Made by a program: the position numbers and the translations under genes. Below are positions 16,661 to 25,590 of a DNA stretch of 64,000 nt, piece after piece. The notes under the pieces are model-generated. The model searched no databases and was not told the DNA's origin. It worked only from the letters and a program-made list of their open reading frames with translations. The stretch comes from Actinoplanes auranticolor (lineage in GTDB: Bacteria > Actinomycetota > Actinomycetes > Mycobacteriales > Micromonosporaceae), in NCBI RefSeq assembly GCF_018332655.1, contig NZ_BOQL01000018.1:62001-126000 (forward strand), written 5' to 3'. Numbering within the stretch: the first letter of the stretch is position 1; each line of letters starts with the position of its first letter.

Positions 16661-18331
16661 TCAGTGGCGGCGGCTCGTGGTCAGCGCCGCCCACAATGCA
16701 TCGACGACGATGACGATCGTCCAGATCCGGCCGGCGCCGTAGAGCCAGGACGGGCCGGCGCCGCTGTCGCCGTCGCGGTGGCCGGTCATCAGGTCGACGC
16801 CGCCGGTGGCCAGGTCGAGCAGCCAGGACTGATCGAGCAGCAGCAGTCCGACCTGGACCACCGCGTAGAGCGCCGCGTGCTCACCCAAGCGCCGCCAGGA
16901 AGATCTGGCGGGCTCCGGAGATCCGGCCGGCTCCGGAGGAAGGTCGGGCTCCGCCCTGGAGCCGAGCGCGGGCGCCGCGTCGTCCGAAGCGGCGGCGGGA
17001 AACGCCGGCGCGGGCCGCGCGGGTGGATGGCCGGGCCCCGCAGACGGCGCAGGCTCGTGGCCGGAATCAGCAGCCGCAGACGGCGCGTCGCCCGGCCCGG
17101 CAGCCGACGCGGGCGCAGCGCCCGGCCCGGGCGGCAGCGCGGAAGCGGGATCCGGGACCGGAGCCGGCGGGCGGTCGGCTACGCCCACTGCGCGCACCGA
17201 CCACGGCACCAGCACCGCCCCGGACAGGATCACCCCGGCCGCCAGCAGGCAGGCCAGCGCCCACGGGCCCACGTCGAACAGCACGCCCGCCGCGAGCGCC
17301 CCCACCAGACCGCCGAGCAGCACCGCCGCCTCGTACGCCCCCATCCCGCGACCGACCCGCGCCCCGGACGCCTCGGCGATCACCGCCTGCTGGATCGGGA
17401 TCACCGCGGCCCAGGCCGTCCCGCTCAGCACCCACAGGCCCGCGATCACCCACGGGTTCGGCGCCCAGGCCAGGCCGGCCGCGAAGGCGGCCGACGACAC
17501 CGACGCGACGGCCAGCACGCGGGTGCGGCCGAACCGGACGACGAAGCGGTGCAGGTACTCCGGGAGCAGGCCCATCACGACGGCGCCGGGCAGGAAGACG
17601 TACGCGATCTGCATGATCCCGAGGTCGAAGTCGCGTTGCAGGTGCAGCAGGAGCAGCAGGGCCACGGCCGACTCGGCGGCCATCGTGAGCGCCACCGCCA
17701 GCAGCATCGGCCGGAGCCGGCGCAGCACGCTGCCGGGCAGCGGCGGAGCGGGCGGCACCGCACGGGCGGGTGCGGCCAGCAGCACCGCGGCCGCGATCAC
17801 GCAGGCCGCGGCGCAGGCCAGGAAGACTGCCCGGAAGCCGGTCGCCGCGAGCACGGACAGGCCGGCGACGAACGCCACCCATGCGCCGGTCTCCTCGGCC
17901 GCGGTCAGGCGCGGGTACACCGCGCTGTCCTCGGTGAGGCGCTCGCCGGCCATGGCGCGTACCGCGACCCACAGCAGCGCTCCGCCCACGCCGCCGATCG
18001 CCGCGGCCGCGTACGCGATCGCGAGGCCGCCCGCCAGGGCGTAACCGGCGCAGGAGAGCGCGTAGAGCAGGGCGCCGGCGGCCGCGACCCGGCGCCGGTC
18101 GTACGCGTCGGCCAGGTGGCCCGCGACCGGCCGGGCCACCACGGAGACCGCCAGTTCGACCGCGACCAGCACACCGACCTGGGTCGCGCTCGCGCCGAGG
18201 GCCGCGCCCGCCCACAGCGGCAGCAGGAAGTCGAGCAGTTCGCGCGGGCCGTTGGCGAGCGCGGCGGACAGCATGGTCCGTGATTCGCGTACCCGCGCGG
18301 ATGTGGTCTGCGGGTTGCCGGAGACGACCAT
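16661..18331 (-). CDS. MFS transporter with long Pro/Ala-rich C-terminal extension
   Basis: 556 aa, where a plain MFS carrier is about 400. Residues 1-390 form a 12-helix carrier with the motif-A-like loop GHLADAYDRRRVAAAGA. Then about 90 residues of low-complexity Pro/Ala/Gly follow (PGPGAAPASAAGPGDAPSAA). The tail ends in two more hydrophobic segments (ALYAVVQVGLLLLDQSWLLDL and WTIVIVVDALWAAL). The -10 TAACGT contains the TAA stop of the response-regulator gene just upstream, and the ATG lies 7 nt beyond it. Substrate unknown. Confidence 0.85.
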   Translation of the reverse strand: MVVSGNPQTTSARVRESRTMLSAALANGPRELLDFLLPLWAGAALGASATQVGVLVAVELAVSVVARPVAGHLADAYDRRRVAAAGALLYALSCAGYALAGGLAIAYAAAAIGGVGGALLWVAVRAMAGERLTEDSAVYPRLTAAEETGAWVAFVAGLSVLAATGFRAVFLACAAACVIAAAVLLAAPARAVPPAPPLPGSVLRRLRPMLLAVALTMAAESAVALLLLLHLQRDFDLGIMQIAYVFLPGAVVMGLLPEYLHRFVVRFGRTRVLAVASVSSAAFAAGLAWAPNPWVIAGLWVLSGTAWAAVIPIQQAVIAEASGARVGRGMGAYEAAVLLGGLVGALAAGVLFDVGPWALACLLAAGVILSGAVLVPWSVRAVGVADRPPAPVPDPASALPPGPGAAPASAAGPGDAPSAAADSGHEPAPSAGPGHPPARPAPAFPAAASDDAAPALGSRAEPDLPPEPAGSPEPARSSWRRLGEHAALYAVVQVGLLLLDQSWLLDLATGGVDLMTGHRDGDSGAGPSWLYGAGRIWTIVIVVDALWAALTTSRRH

Positions 18332-18341
18332 GCGCAGGACG

Positions 18342-19004
18342 TTACGGACGCGCGGCGGGCTCGTCGTCGGCCAAAGGATGTAGCAGGCCGGATTCGCGGG
18401 CGAGGATCGCCGCCTGGACGCGGCTGCGCAGGCCGAGCTTGGTGAGGATCCGGCTCACGTGGGTCTTGGTGGTGGCCGCCGCCATGTTCAGGCGGTCGGC
18501 GATCTCGCGGTTCGACCGGCCGCGGCCGATCTCGGCGAGCACCTGGCGTTCCCGGTCCGTGAGGTCGCCGAGCGGCGTGGTGGCGGGCGCCGTCGGCGGG
18601 GCGAACGCGGTGATCACCCGGCGGGTCACCTCGGGCGCGATCAGGCCCTCGCCGCGGGCGACGACCCGGACGGCGTTGATCAGCGACTCCGCGTCGGTGT
18701 TCTTGAGCAGGAAACCGGCGGCTCCGGCGCGCAGTGCCCCGTACACGTACTCGTCGAGGTCGAACGTGGTCAGCACGAGCACGTCGGCCACGCCGGCCAG
18801 CGCGCGGGTCGCGGCGATTCCGTCCATCCTGGGCATCCGTACGTCCATCAGGACCACGTCGGGGCGCAGGTCGCGGACCATGCCGACGGCTTCCCGGCCG
18901 TCGGCCGCCTGGCCGACCACCTCCAGGTCGGGCGCGGATTCCAGGATCAGGACGAGACCGCCGCGCACCGCCTCGTTGTCGTCCACCACCAGCACCGTCG
19001 TCAC
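18342..19004 (-). CDS. NarL/LuxR-family response regulator
   Basis: 220 aa from a GTG that overlaps the kinase stop (GTGA), with GGGAGGT upstream. The receiver begins TTVLVVDDNEAVRGGLVLILE and carries the phospho-acceptor in VVLMDVRMPRMDGI and the Lys in FLLKNTDAESL. The C-terminal LuxR helix-turn-helix is LTDRERQVLAEIGRGRSNREIADRLNMAAATTKTHVSRILTKLGLRSR. It is the partner of the following kinase. Targets are unknown, but the MFS gene 10 nt downstream is one candidate. Confidence 0.95.
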   Translation of the reverse strand: MTTVLVVDDNEAVRGGLVLILESAPDLEVVGQAADGREAVGMVRDLRPDVVLMDVRMPRMDGIAATRALAGVADVLVLTTFDLDEYVYGALRAGAAGFLLKNTDAESLINAVRVVARGEGLIAPEVTRRVITAFAPPTAPATTPLGDLTDRERQVLAEIGRGRSNREIADRLNMAAATTKTHVSRILTKLGLRSRVQAAILARESGLLHPLADDEPAARP

Positions 19005-20128
19005 GGGACCTCCCTCGCCGCGGGCAGGCTCACCCGTACCCGGAAATGCCCGTCGTCGGCGCCGGCGGCGAAGGTCCCGCCGAGCAGCGACGCGCGTTCC
19101 CGCATGCCGACCAGGCCGGCGCCCGAGCCTTCGGCCGGGTGGACCTCGGGCGCGCCGACCGGGTTGGTCACGGTGAGCAGCAGATCGTCCGCACCGTACG
19201 CGATCTCGAGCGTGACCTCGTCGCCGCCGTGCTTCACCGCGTTGGTCAGGCTCTCCTGCACGATCCGGTACGCGGCCATGTCCACCGCGATCGGCAGGTT
19301 CCGCGGCTCGCCGTCGACCACCGTCCGCACGTCCAGGCCGGTCTGCCCGATCCGTTCGGCCAGCGCGGGCACCCCGTCCAGGCCGACGTCGACGCCGGGC
19401 CGGGCGGTGTCGTCCATCCGCAGCACCCGGATCGACTCGCGCAGCTCGGCGAGCCCGCGCACGGCGTGCTCGCGGATCACACTGAGCGCCTGTTCGCGCC
19501 GCGCGTGGTCGTCCGCCGGGAGGGCGAGCGCCCCGGTGGCGTGGATGGCGACGACGCTGAGATGGTTGGCGACGACGTCGTGCAGCTCGCGGGCCATCCG
19601 GGTGCGCTCGGCGGCGACCGCCTGCCGGTCGTCGAGGGCGGCGAGCCGGGCGACCTGCTCGGCATGCCGGCGATCGGCGGCGCTGCGGTCGCGCCACTCG
19701 CGGACCGACAGCCCGGTGATCACCGGCACGATCAGGATCAGGGCCACCAGCACGCCGTTGACCGCGGCCGGCGCGGCGCCCCGCTCCAGCAGCAGCAGCA
19801 CGGTCACCGCGACGGTGGCCATCGCGCCGCACCAGAGCAGGATGCGCGGCAGCCGGCGCGACCCGTACACGCCGGCGTCGTACAGCACCTGGGTGTAGAT
19901 CAGCACGGTGGCCAGTGACGGCCCGAGCACCTGGTCGGTGAGTGCGGCGGCGGTGCCCAGCAGCACCCCGCCGACCGGCCGGGCCCGGGTGATCCCGGCG
20001 GCCACGGACGCGACGACCGCGGCCCCGAAGAGCTGCCACCGCAGCTCGGTGGGCCCGTCGTGCGCGCCCAGCGTGAGCACCGCGGCGCCGGCGATCGACG
20101 CCACGATGATCAGCAGATCACGCCTCAT
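19001..20128 (-). CDS. NarL-type sensor histidine kinase (HisKA_3)
   Basis: 375 aa from ATG at 20128 (MRRDLLIIVASIAG); two in-frame ATGs at 20143 and 20146 would add 5-6 residues. Four to five transmembrane helices fill residues 1-150. The dimerisation domain has the phospho-acceptor in RTRMARELHDVVANHLSVVAIHA. The ATPase domain shows the N-box in AYRIVQESLTNAVKHGG and the G-box in EGSGAGLVGMRERASLLGG. No extracellular sensor domain is seen, so it probably senses a membrane or envelope signal. It overlaps the regulator gene. Confidence 0.93.
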   Translation of the reverse strand: MRRDLLIIVASIAGAAVLTLGAHDGPTELRWQLFGAAVVASVAAGITRARPVGGVLLGTAAALTDQVLGPSLATVLIYTQVLYDAGVYGSRRLPRILLWCGAMATVAVTVLLLLERGAAPAAVNGVLVALILIVPVITGLSVREWRDRSAADRRHAEQVARLAALDDRQAVAAERTRMARELHDVVANHLSVVAIHATGALALPADDHARREQALSVIREHAVRGLAELRESIRVLRMDDTARPGVDVGLDGVPALAERIGQTGLDVRTVVDGEPRNLPIAVDMAAYRIVQESLTNAVKHGGDEVTLEIAYGADDLLLTVTNPVGAPEVHPAEGSGAGLVGMRERASLLGGTFAAGADDGHFRVRVSLPAAREVP

Positions 20129-20190
20129 GACCACCCATTGCATCATCCGACGGCGACAGCTCACCACCGGCGGCGGGCCCGCCGTCATTG

Positions 20191-20520
20191 TCAGGATCGC
20201 CGGCGTACTGCCACCGGCACGAAGATCATGCCGGCTCCCAGCGCGATCAGAGCCGCGCCCCACCACGGCAGCGCCGGGATCAACAGCAGAGCGAAGAACA
20301 CGAGGGGTACGAAGACGAGCGAGTCCAGCAGGACGTGGCGGGCTGACCACTGCCGCAGACGGGAGAAGGACAACGCGGCGACGCCGAAGATCAAGCCGTA
20401 GACGACGAACGCCAGCAGTCCCAGCCCCAGCCCGCGGCGGTCGGCCATCGTGGCGCCCAGCACCGCGGCGATCACGAGGGCACCGCTGACGCGGGCGACT
20501 TTCGCGACAGGGCCGGCCAC
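20191..20520 (-). CDS. Small four-helix membrane protein of unknown function
   Basis: 109 aa from a GTG. Four hydrophobic segments are visible: SGALVIAAVLGATMA, GLGLLAFVVYGLIFGVAAL, LLDSLVFVPLVFFALLLIP, and GAALIALGAGMIFVPVAV. A CATGCT lies 6 nt before the start. It lies about 60 nt upstream of the kinase on the same strand and may belong to its operon. I do not recognise a family. Confidence 0.6.
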   Translation of the reverse strand: MAGPVAKVARVSGALVIAAVLGATMADRRGLGLGLLAFVVYGLIFGVAALSFSRLRQWSARHVLLDSLVFVPLVFFALLLIPALPWWGAALIALGAGMIFVPVAVRRRS

Positions 20521-20691
20521 GCCGACAGCATGTCAGGGCGATCACCCCCCGTCGAGCCGCCGGCTAAGGTGCCGGGTCGGCGACGGCCGCCTCGGAGAAT
20601 GCCAGCCGTCCTGCCGGAGCCCCTCCCCCACGCCGGTCAGCGACACAGCGGCGACACCGATGACGATGCCGCCGCTGTGCGAAGAGGATCT

Positions 20692-20988
20692 CTAGCTGAC
20701 GAAGGTGCGCCGCCGGCGGGCCCACCAGGCCAGGGCCGCACCCGCGACGATCAGCGCGAGGGCGAGCGCGAGCAGCGCGGGCACCGGGACGCTGTCGCCG
20801 GTGATCGGCAGGCCGCCGTCGTCGTCGCCACCCTGACCGCCGGCCTGCGGGTCCGCGGAGTCGTCGTCCGCCGGGGGCTTGGCTGCGCCGCTGGAGAAGT
20901 CGACGCCGCCCATCGTGTAGATGTAGACCTGCCCGTCGGTCAGCTGGTTCTCGTCCCAGAACTTCTTGCCCGGGTCGGTCCTGGGGTT
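20692..20988 (-). pseudogene. 3' end of a sortase-type LPxTG cell-wall protein, 5' part missing
   Basis: The last 98 codons read cleanly as the end of a surface protein: DPGKKFWDENQLTDGQVYIYTMGGVDFSSGA, an acidic low-complexity spacer, the sorting motif LPITG, a hydrophobic helix (ALLALALALIVAGAALAWW) and the charged tail ARRRRTFVS. Upstream of about 20990 this frame enters the opposite-strand coding region and loses protein-like character; no start codon with a ribosome site is found. The gene therefore looks truncated at its 5' end. If any product is made, it would be sorted to the wall or membrane. Confidence 0.55.
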
Positions 20989-21397
20989 CGGCCAGCAGCA
21001 GGCCTTCGCGGACTGGTCCCGCAAGACCGGACAGACGTGGGACTTCACTGTGGACTCCCTGGACCGCCTGGAGCAGCTGCTGCGGGCCCGGTTCACCGGC
21101 TGGGACGACCTGCCCGCGGCCGAGGAGCCCGCGGTCATGGTGCCCGGGTGGTATCTCGGCGAGGTGCTCAACCGCGCGTACGGCACTGCGTGGCACCGCA
21201 ACCCGGTCGAGCCGGCCCGTCCCGACCGGCCGCGGACCCCGTTCGTCCAGCTCCCGCCGGATCCCGCGGCCGACGACGAGGACCGGGACGAGGACGACGC
21301 CCCACCGGTCTGCAACCCGTTCACCGAGATCCGCGGCCTGCTGGTCCGCGGACCGGACGACCACTTGCGGGACGCTGTCACCCGGTACGAACGGTAG
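20966..21397 (+). CDS. Hypothetical protein, possibly DUF6278-like, 5' end unclear
   Basis: Protein-like sequence starts near residue 7 (FGQQQAFADWSRKTGQTWDFTVDSLDRLEQLLRARFTGWDD) and continues through PGWYLGEVLNRAYGTAWHRNP to an acidic stretch and LVRGPDDHLRDAVTRYER. The only available start is a TTG at 20966 without a clear ribosome site, and the first residues overlap the opposite-strand LPxTG fragment. The gene probably lost its 5' end at the junction near 20.98 kb. The resemblance to DUF6278 proteins is from memory and uncertain. Function unknown. Confidence 0.5.
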   Translation: MPGSVLGFGQQQAFADWSRKTGQTWDFTVDSLDRLEQLLRARFTGWDDLPAAEEPAVMVPGWYLGEVLNRAYGTAWHRNPVEPARPDRPRTPFVQLPPDPAADDEDRDEDDAPPVCNPFTEIRGLLVRGPDDHLRDAVTRYER

Positions 21398-21451
21398 GCG
21401 GCCCGGCCGCTTTCCTTCGAGTCCGGAGAAAGCCGAGACGACGGTTGCGCT

Positions 21452-21484
21452 GCGGTAAATCTCCGCTTTACCACATGGCATTGG
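21452..21484 (+). promoter_or_regulatory. Shared 33-nt promoter box, copy A (operon 1)
   Basis: Copy A matches copy B (25591-25623) at 26 of 33 positions with no gaps. It begins GCGGTAAATC, continues with GCTTTACCA, and ends GCATTGG. Inside it is a perfect inverted repeat, GGTAAA-N7-TTTACC (21454-21472). Its end overlaps a -35-like TTGGAT (21481-21486), followed by 18 nt and TAGCCT (21505-21510). The position suits a LysR-type or other activator touching the -35. The two LysR genes at 27.2-29.1 kb are candidate binders. Confidence 0.7.
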
Positions 21485-21559
21485 ATTGCGCCGAGGTCCC
21501 GGCTTAGCCTCGTCAGCGTGGCGGTTTCAGCCGCGCGACGTGCAGCCAAGGAGCTCATC

Positions 21560-21877
21560 GTGTTCTTCGAGATTCGTCGTGAAAAGGCGGCACCGGGCCG
21601 CGGCCAGGAATTGGCCCGGTGGATGGACGAGCAGGTCATTCCCGTGCACGAGGCCGGCGGAATGACAGTCGTCGGCGCTTTCACCGATACCGCGGACGAA
21701 GACGCTTTCGTCTGGATCCGTCAATTCCGCGACGAGGAAGAACGGGAAGAAGTCATCGCCCGGGTGCACCGGGATCCCGTCTTCGGATCCGAGATCAGGC
21801 CCCGGCTCGGGGAGATGCTGGCCGGTGCGGCGGAGACCGTCCGGCTGGTGCCGACTGCCCACTCCAAGCTCGCATGA
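21560..21877 (+). CDS. NIPSNAP-like dimeric alpha/beta-barrel protein
   Basis: 105 aa. The start is set by AAGGAG (21549-21554) in front of GTG 21560; a GTG at 21518 would add 14 residues that do not fit the fold. The sequence VFFEIRREKAAPGRGQELARWMDEQVIPVHEAGGMTVVGAF with AFVWIRQFRDEEEREEV is typical of NIPSNAP/EthD-like ferredoxin folds. Such small proteins are often monooxygenases or accessory proteins in catabolic and biosynthetic operons. Its stop overlaps the next ATG. It is the first gene of operon 1. Confidence 0.78.
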   Translation: MFFEIRREKAAPGRGQELARWMDEQVIPVHEAGGMTVVGAFTDTADEDAFVWIRQFRDEEEREEVIARVHRDPVFGSEIRPRLGEMLAGAAETVRLVPTAHSKLA

Positions 21878-23571
21878 GCCTGTCCATCGACACCGGTGTC
21901 GCCGTGCCGATGCGCGACGGCGTCGCCCTGGCGACCGACCTGTGGCGACCCGGCGGTACCGGTCCGTGGCCGGTCCTGCTCGCGCGCACGCCGTACGGCA
22001 GGACCTCGACCGCCCACCTCGGCAACCCGAAGCTGCCCGACATCCGGGTCCTCGTCGAGAACGGTTACCTGGTGGTCGTCCAGGATGTGCGGGGCACCGC
22101 GGATTCTCCGGGCCTGCTCGAACCGCACCGCTTCGACGGCAGCGACACCGTCGACACCCTAGCCTGGATCGCCGGGCAGCCGTGGTGCGACGGGACCGTG
22201 GGAATGTGGGGCGCCTCGTACATGGGCTTCGCGCAGTGGCAGGCGGCAGCGCAGGCGCCGCCGGTGCTGCGCGCGATCGCTCCCCTGATGACCACGGCCG
22301 ACCCGTACGCGGCCTGGCACTCGGCCCAGGGTGCGGTGGCGCAGAGCACGTTGCTCAACTGGTCGGCCCGCATGGCACTGGCCAATCTGGCGCGCCCGGA
22401 GAGCACCGGCCCGTCGGACGCCCAGGACGCAGCGGAGATCCGGGCCGCGCTGGACGACGTCGACAAGCTGATCAGCGGTCACAGCGCCATCGTCCGGGGC
22501 CTGCCCTGGCTCGGTGAGATGCTCGCCCATCCCGACTACGACGTGTACTGGAGGCAACTGTCCGCATTGGACCGGAGCGCGGCGATCACCGTCCCGGCGT
22601 TCAACCTGACCGGCTGGTACGACGTGTTCGCGCGAGAGGTTGTCCGGTCGTACACCACCATGCGCCGTAGCGGTGGCAGTTCGGCGGCCCGGGAGGGACA
22701 GCGACTGGTCATCGGCCCGTGGGGGCACGGCGACGGTGCCGACCTCGGAGTCTTCCCGGACCGTTCGTTCGGGCTCGCCGGATCCGTCAAGGCGGCGGCG
22801 GTCACGAGCGCGCATCTGCGGTTCTTCGACCGGTACGTGAAAGGCCACGACGACGTCGACACCGGGGCGCGGGTCCGCATCTTCGTCATGGGCCTCGATC
22901 AGTGGCGCGACGAGGACGACTGGCCCCTGCCCGACACCCGGTACGAGGACCACTTCCTGCACAGCGCCGGACGGGCCAACGGTTCGCAGGGCGACGGACG
23001 GCTGCACCCGGCCCCGGCAGCCGACGAGTTCAGCGACTCGTTCTCCTACGATCCGCTGCGCCCGGTCCCGACCGTGGGCGGAGCGACCCTCGGCGCCGGC
23101 GGACTCGCCGGCCCGGCCGACCAGGCGGACGTCGAACGTCGGGACGACGTGCTCTGCTACACCAGCGAATCGCTCGAGACGCCGCTGGAGGTCACCGGCC
23201 ACGTCGCCCTCACCGTGCACGTGTCCTCGACCGCGGTCGACACCGACGTCACCGGCAAGCTTGTCGACGTCTTCCCCGACGGCCGCGCGATCATCCTCTG
23301 CGAGGGCAGCTGCCGGATGCGGTACCGGAGCTCGTTGAGCCGGCCGCAGCCGCTGGTGCCCGGCGAGATCGCCGAGGCGACAGTCGAGCTGGGCGTGACC
23401 TCCAACGTCTTCCTCCCCGGGCACCGCATCCGGCTCGAGGTCTCCAGCAGCGACTTCCCGCGATACGACCGCAACCTCACCACCGGGGTCGAGGTCGCGG
23501 TCAACCGGATCTTCCACGGACCGGAGCATCCCAGCCGGCTGACGTTGCCGGTGATCGCGAGGAACCCGTGA
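21874..23571 (+). CDS. CocE/NonD-family serine hydrolase (X-Pro dipeptidyl-peptidase-like)
   Basis: 565 aa. The alpha/beta-hydrolase core starts VPMRDGVALATDLWRPGGTGPWPVLLARTPYGR and has the nucleophile in GMWGASYMGFAQW. The Asp and His fall in the GWYDVFAREVV and IGPWGHGDG regions. The C-terminal jelly-roll domain is the S15/CocE type (LETPLEVTGHVALTVHVSSTAVDTDVTGKLVDV, then SSSDFPRYDRN). Members cleave esters such as cocaine, amides or X-Pro peptides. No signal peptide is seen, so it is cytosolic. It overlaps both neighbours by 4 nt. The natural substrate is unknown. Confidence 0.93.
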   Translation: MSLSIDTGVAVPMRDGVALATDLWRPGGTGPWPVLLARTPYGRTSTAHLGNPKLPDIRVLVENGYLVVVQDVRGTADSPGLLEPHRFDGSDTVDTLAWIAGQPWCDGTVGMWGASYMGFAQWQAAAQAPPVLRAIAPLMTTADPYAAWHSAQGAVAQSTLLNWSARMALANLARPESTGPSDAQDAAEIRAALDDVDKLISGHSAIVRGLPWLGEMLAHPDYDVYWRQLSALDRSAAITVPAFNLTGWYDVFAREVVRSYTTMRRSGGSSAAREGQRLVIGPWGHGDGADLGVFPDRSFGLAGSVKAAAVTSAHLRFFDRYVKGHDDVDTGARVRIFVMGLDQWRDEDDWPLPDTRYEDHFLHSAGRANGSQGDGRLHPAPAADEFSDSFSYDPLRPVPTVGGATLGAGGLAGPADQADVERRDDVLCYTSESLETPLEVTGHVALTVHVSSTAVDTDVTGKLVDVFPDGRAIILCEGSCRMRYRSSLSRPQPLVPGEIAEATVELGVTSNVFLPGHRIRLEVSSSDFPRYDRNLTTGVEVAVNRIFHGPEHPSRLTLPVIARNP

Positions 23572-24842
23572 GCCCGCAGCGCGTCGAGGCGGACCTGCTG
23601 ATCCCCGGCCGTGGTGACCCCGTCCACGACGGTGTCGTCGTGATGGACGGCCCGGTCATCACCTACGCGGGTCCGCGCGACGGTGCTCCGGCCGATGCCC
23701 CGGGGACCGAGCCGGTCCGGGCCCGTACGGTCATGCCGGGGATGTGGGATTGCCACACCCATCTCAACGGCGGCCGCCCGGGCACCTTCGATTTCGCCCA
23801 GCTGGTGCAGGAGCATCCCGCGACCCGCGCGGCCCGGGGTGCACAGAGCCTGCGCCGCGCCCTCGACGCGGGCGTCACGAGCATCCGGGAGCTCGGCGGG
23901 ATGGGGTTGCATCTGGCCCCGGTGGTCAGCGAGGGGTTCGTGCCGGGCCCGGCGATCTACGCGGCGGGCTCGGTGCTGTCCGCCACCGGCGGCCACGGCG
24001 ACATCCATACCCTGCCTACGGCATGGGTGCACGACTGCGGCCGCGCGGGCGCCGGCTTCCGGCTGGCGGACGGCGAGGCCGAGTGCGCCAAAGCGGTACG
24101 CGAGCAGCTGCGCCACAACGCCCGGATCATCAAGGTGTGCGCGTCCGGCGGCGTGCTCAGCGTCATCGACGACCCGATCCATCAGGAGCTGACGGTCCGG
24201 GAGCTGCGCACCGTCGTGGAGGTGGCCGGGCTGGCCGAACGCAGCGTCGCCGCGCACTGCCACGGCAAACCCGGGATCATGGCCGCGCTGGAGGCCGGCG
24301 TGCTGACCATCGAGCACGGCAGTTACCTCGACGACGAGGCCTGCGAGGCGATGACGGAGGCCGGGGCGATTCTCGTGCCCACCCTGACGATCGTGCAGGA
24401 GTTGCTGGACAGCGAGCAGCTCCCCCCGTACGCGCTCCGCAAGCTGCGGGGAATCGCCCGGCTCCACCGGGACAACATCGCCCGGGCCCACCGGGCCGGG
24501 GTACGGATCGCGCTGGGCTCGGACATCCAGAGCACCGGAGACGCTCCCGCCGCCTGGGGACGCCACGGGCGCGAAGCGGCGCTGCTCCACGAGATCGGCA
24601 TGGAGCCGCTGGAGGTGATCGAGGCCGCCACCGCCAACGGCCCGGCCACCCTGGGCCGGCAGGCACCCCGCTCCGGACAGCTGCGGCCCGGCTACGACGC
24701 CGACGTCGTGATCGTCGACGGCAATCCGCTGCGCGACATCTCCCTGCTCGCCGACCCGTCCAGGATCACGGCGGTCTGGCGGGCCGGCATCCTGGTGAAG
24801 GGCCGACCGACAAAGTGGATCCCGAACGCATCCTGCTGCTGA
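23568..24842 (+). CDS. Metal-dependent amidohydrolase
   Basis: 424 aa from a GTG overlapping the hydrolase stop (GTGA). It carries the amidohydrolase metal-site set: MPGMWDCHTHLNGG (HxH), the Lys region IIKVCASGGV, SVAAHCHGKPG, the His in LTIEHGSYLDD, and the Asp in RIALGSDIQS. The C-terminal strand is DADVVIVDGNPLRDISLL. It resembles imidazolonepropionase-like and Xaa-Pro (Sgx9260-type) carboxypeptidases. It probably opens or trims an amide or N-acyl substrate after the CocE-type enzyme. The C-terminus NASCC is unusual. Confidence 0.9.
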   Translation: MSPQRVEADLLIPGRGDPVHDGVVVMDGPVITYAGPRDGAPADAPGTEPVRARTVMPGMWDCHTHLNGGRPGTFDFAQLVQEHPATRAARGAQSLRRALDAGVTSIRELGGMGLHLAPVVSEGFVPGPAIYAAGSVLSATGGHGDIHTLPTAWVHDCGRAGAGFRLADGEAECAKAVREQLRHNARIIKVCASGGVLSVIDDPIHQELTVRELRTVVEVAGLAERSVAAHCHGKPGIMAALEAGVLTIEHGSYLDDEACEAMTEAGAILVPTLTIVQELLDSEQLPPYALRKLRGIARLHRDNIARAHRAGVRIALGSDIQSTGDAPAAWGRHGREAALLHEIGMEPLEVIEAATANGPATLGRQAPRSGQLRPGYDADVVIVDGNPLRDISLLADPSRITAVWRAGILVKGRPTKWIPNASCC

Positions 24843-25579
24843 TCGTCGCCGGCGTGCTCGCGGGCGGGGTGAACGCACTGGCCGGCGGCGGCTCGCTCAT
24901 CACGTTCCCTGCTCTGCTCATGACCGGCCTGCCCCCGGTCGAGGCGAACGTCACGAACTCCGTCTCGGTCTTTCCCGGCTACCTGTCCAGCGTGCTGGGC
25001 AGCCGGGCCGATCTGGCCGGTCAGCGGCACCGGATCCCGTGGGTGCTGCCCGCGTGCGTCGCCGGCTCCGCCGCCGGCTGTGCGCTGCTGCTGCTCACGC
25101 CCGCCCGCGCGTTCGAGCTCATCGTGCCGTTCCTGGTGCTGGCCGCGGCCGCGGCGCTGTTCTTCCAGGACCGGCTGCGCGGCATGGTCGGTCATCCGCG
25201 CTCGCTCGGCCCGCGCCGCCAGGCGATCACCCTGCAGATCGTCGTCTTCGCCGGCGCGGTCTACGGCGGTTACTTCGGCGCCGCGATGGGCGTCATGTAC
25301 GTGGCCGCCCTCGCCCTGGTCCTCGACGAGACACTGAACCGCCTCAACGCCGGAAAGAACGTCCTCTCCGCCACCGTGGGCGCGGTCACCCTGCTGACGT
25401 TCGCGCTCTTCGGCCCGGTCGACTGGCTGGTCGTCCTGATTCTGGCGCCGTCGACGGTCATCGGCGGCTACGCGGGTGCGCTGCTGGCCCGGCGCCTGCC
25501 CACGCGCATTCTGAAGGCACTCATCGTCACTTTCGGCACCGCCATCGGCCTGGTCCTGCTGGCCCGGGCCCTCACCTGA
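24815..25579 (+). CDS. TauE/SafE (TSUP)-family membrane transporter
   Basis: 254 aa from GTG 24815, which lies inside the end of the amidohydrolase gene with GAAGGG upstream. The first TSUP repeat is LLLIVAGVLAGGVNALAGGGSLITFPALLMTGLPPVEANVTNSVSVFPGYLSS. The second is VYGGYFGAAMGVMYVAALALVLDETLNRLNAGKNVLSATVG. About eight helices are expected. Members move sulfite, sulfonates or small organic acids, generally outward. In this operon it may export a product of the hydrolases. Confidence 0.88.
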   Translation: MDPERILLLIVAGVLAGGVNALAGGGSLITFPALLMTGLPPVEANVTNSVSVFPGYLSSVLGSRADLAGQRHRIPWVLPACVAGSAAGCALLLLTPARAFELIVPFLVLAAAAALFFQDRLRGMVGHPRSLGPRRQAITLQIVVFAGAVYGGYFGAAMGVMYVAALALVLDETLNRLNAGKNVLSATVGAVTLLTFALFGPVDWLVVLILAPSTVIGGYAGALLARRLPTRILKALIVTFGTAIGLVLLARALT

Positions 25580-25590
25580 TCGATTGCGTC

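Noticed and set aside
20530..21507. Plus-strand frame through the small membrane protein promoter and the LPxTG region.
   Set aside because: No domain, no ribosome site, and strong shadow composition of opposite and neighbouring frames.
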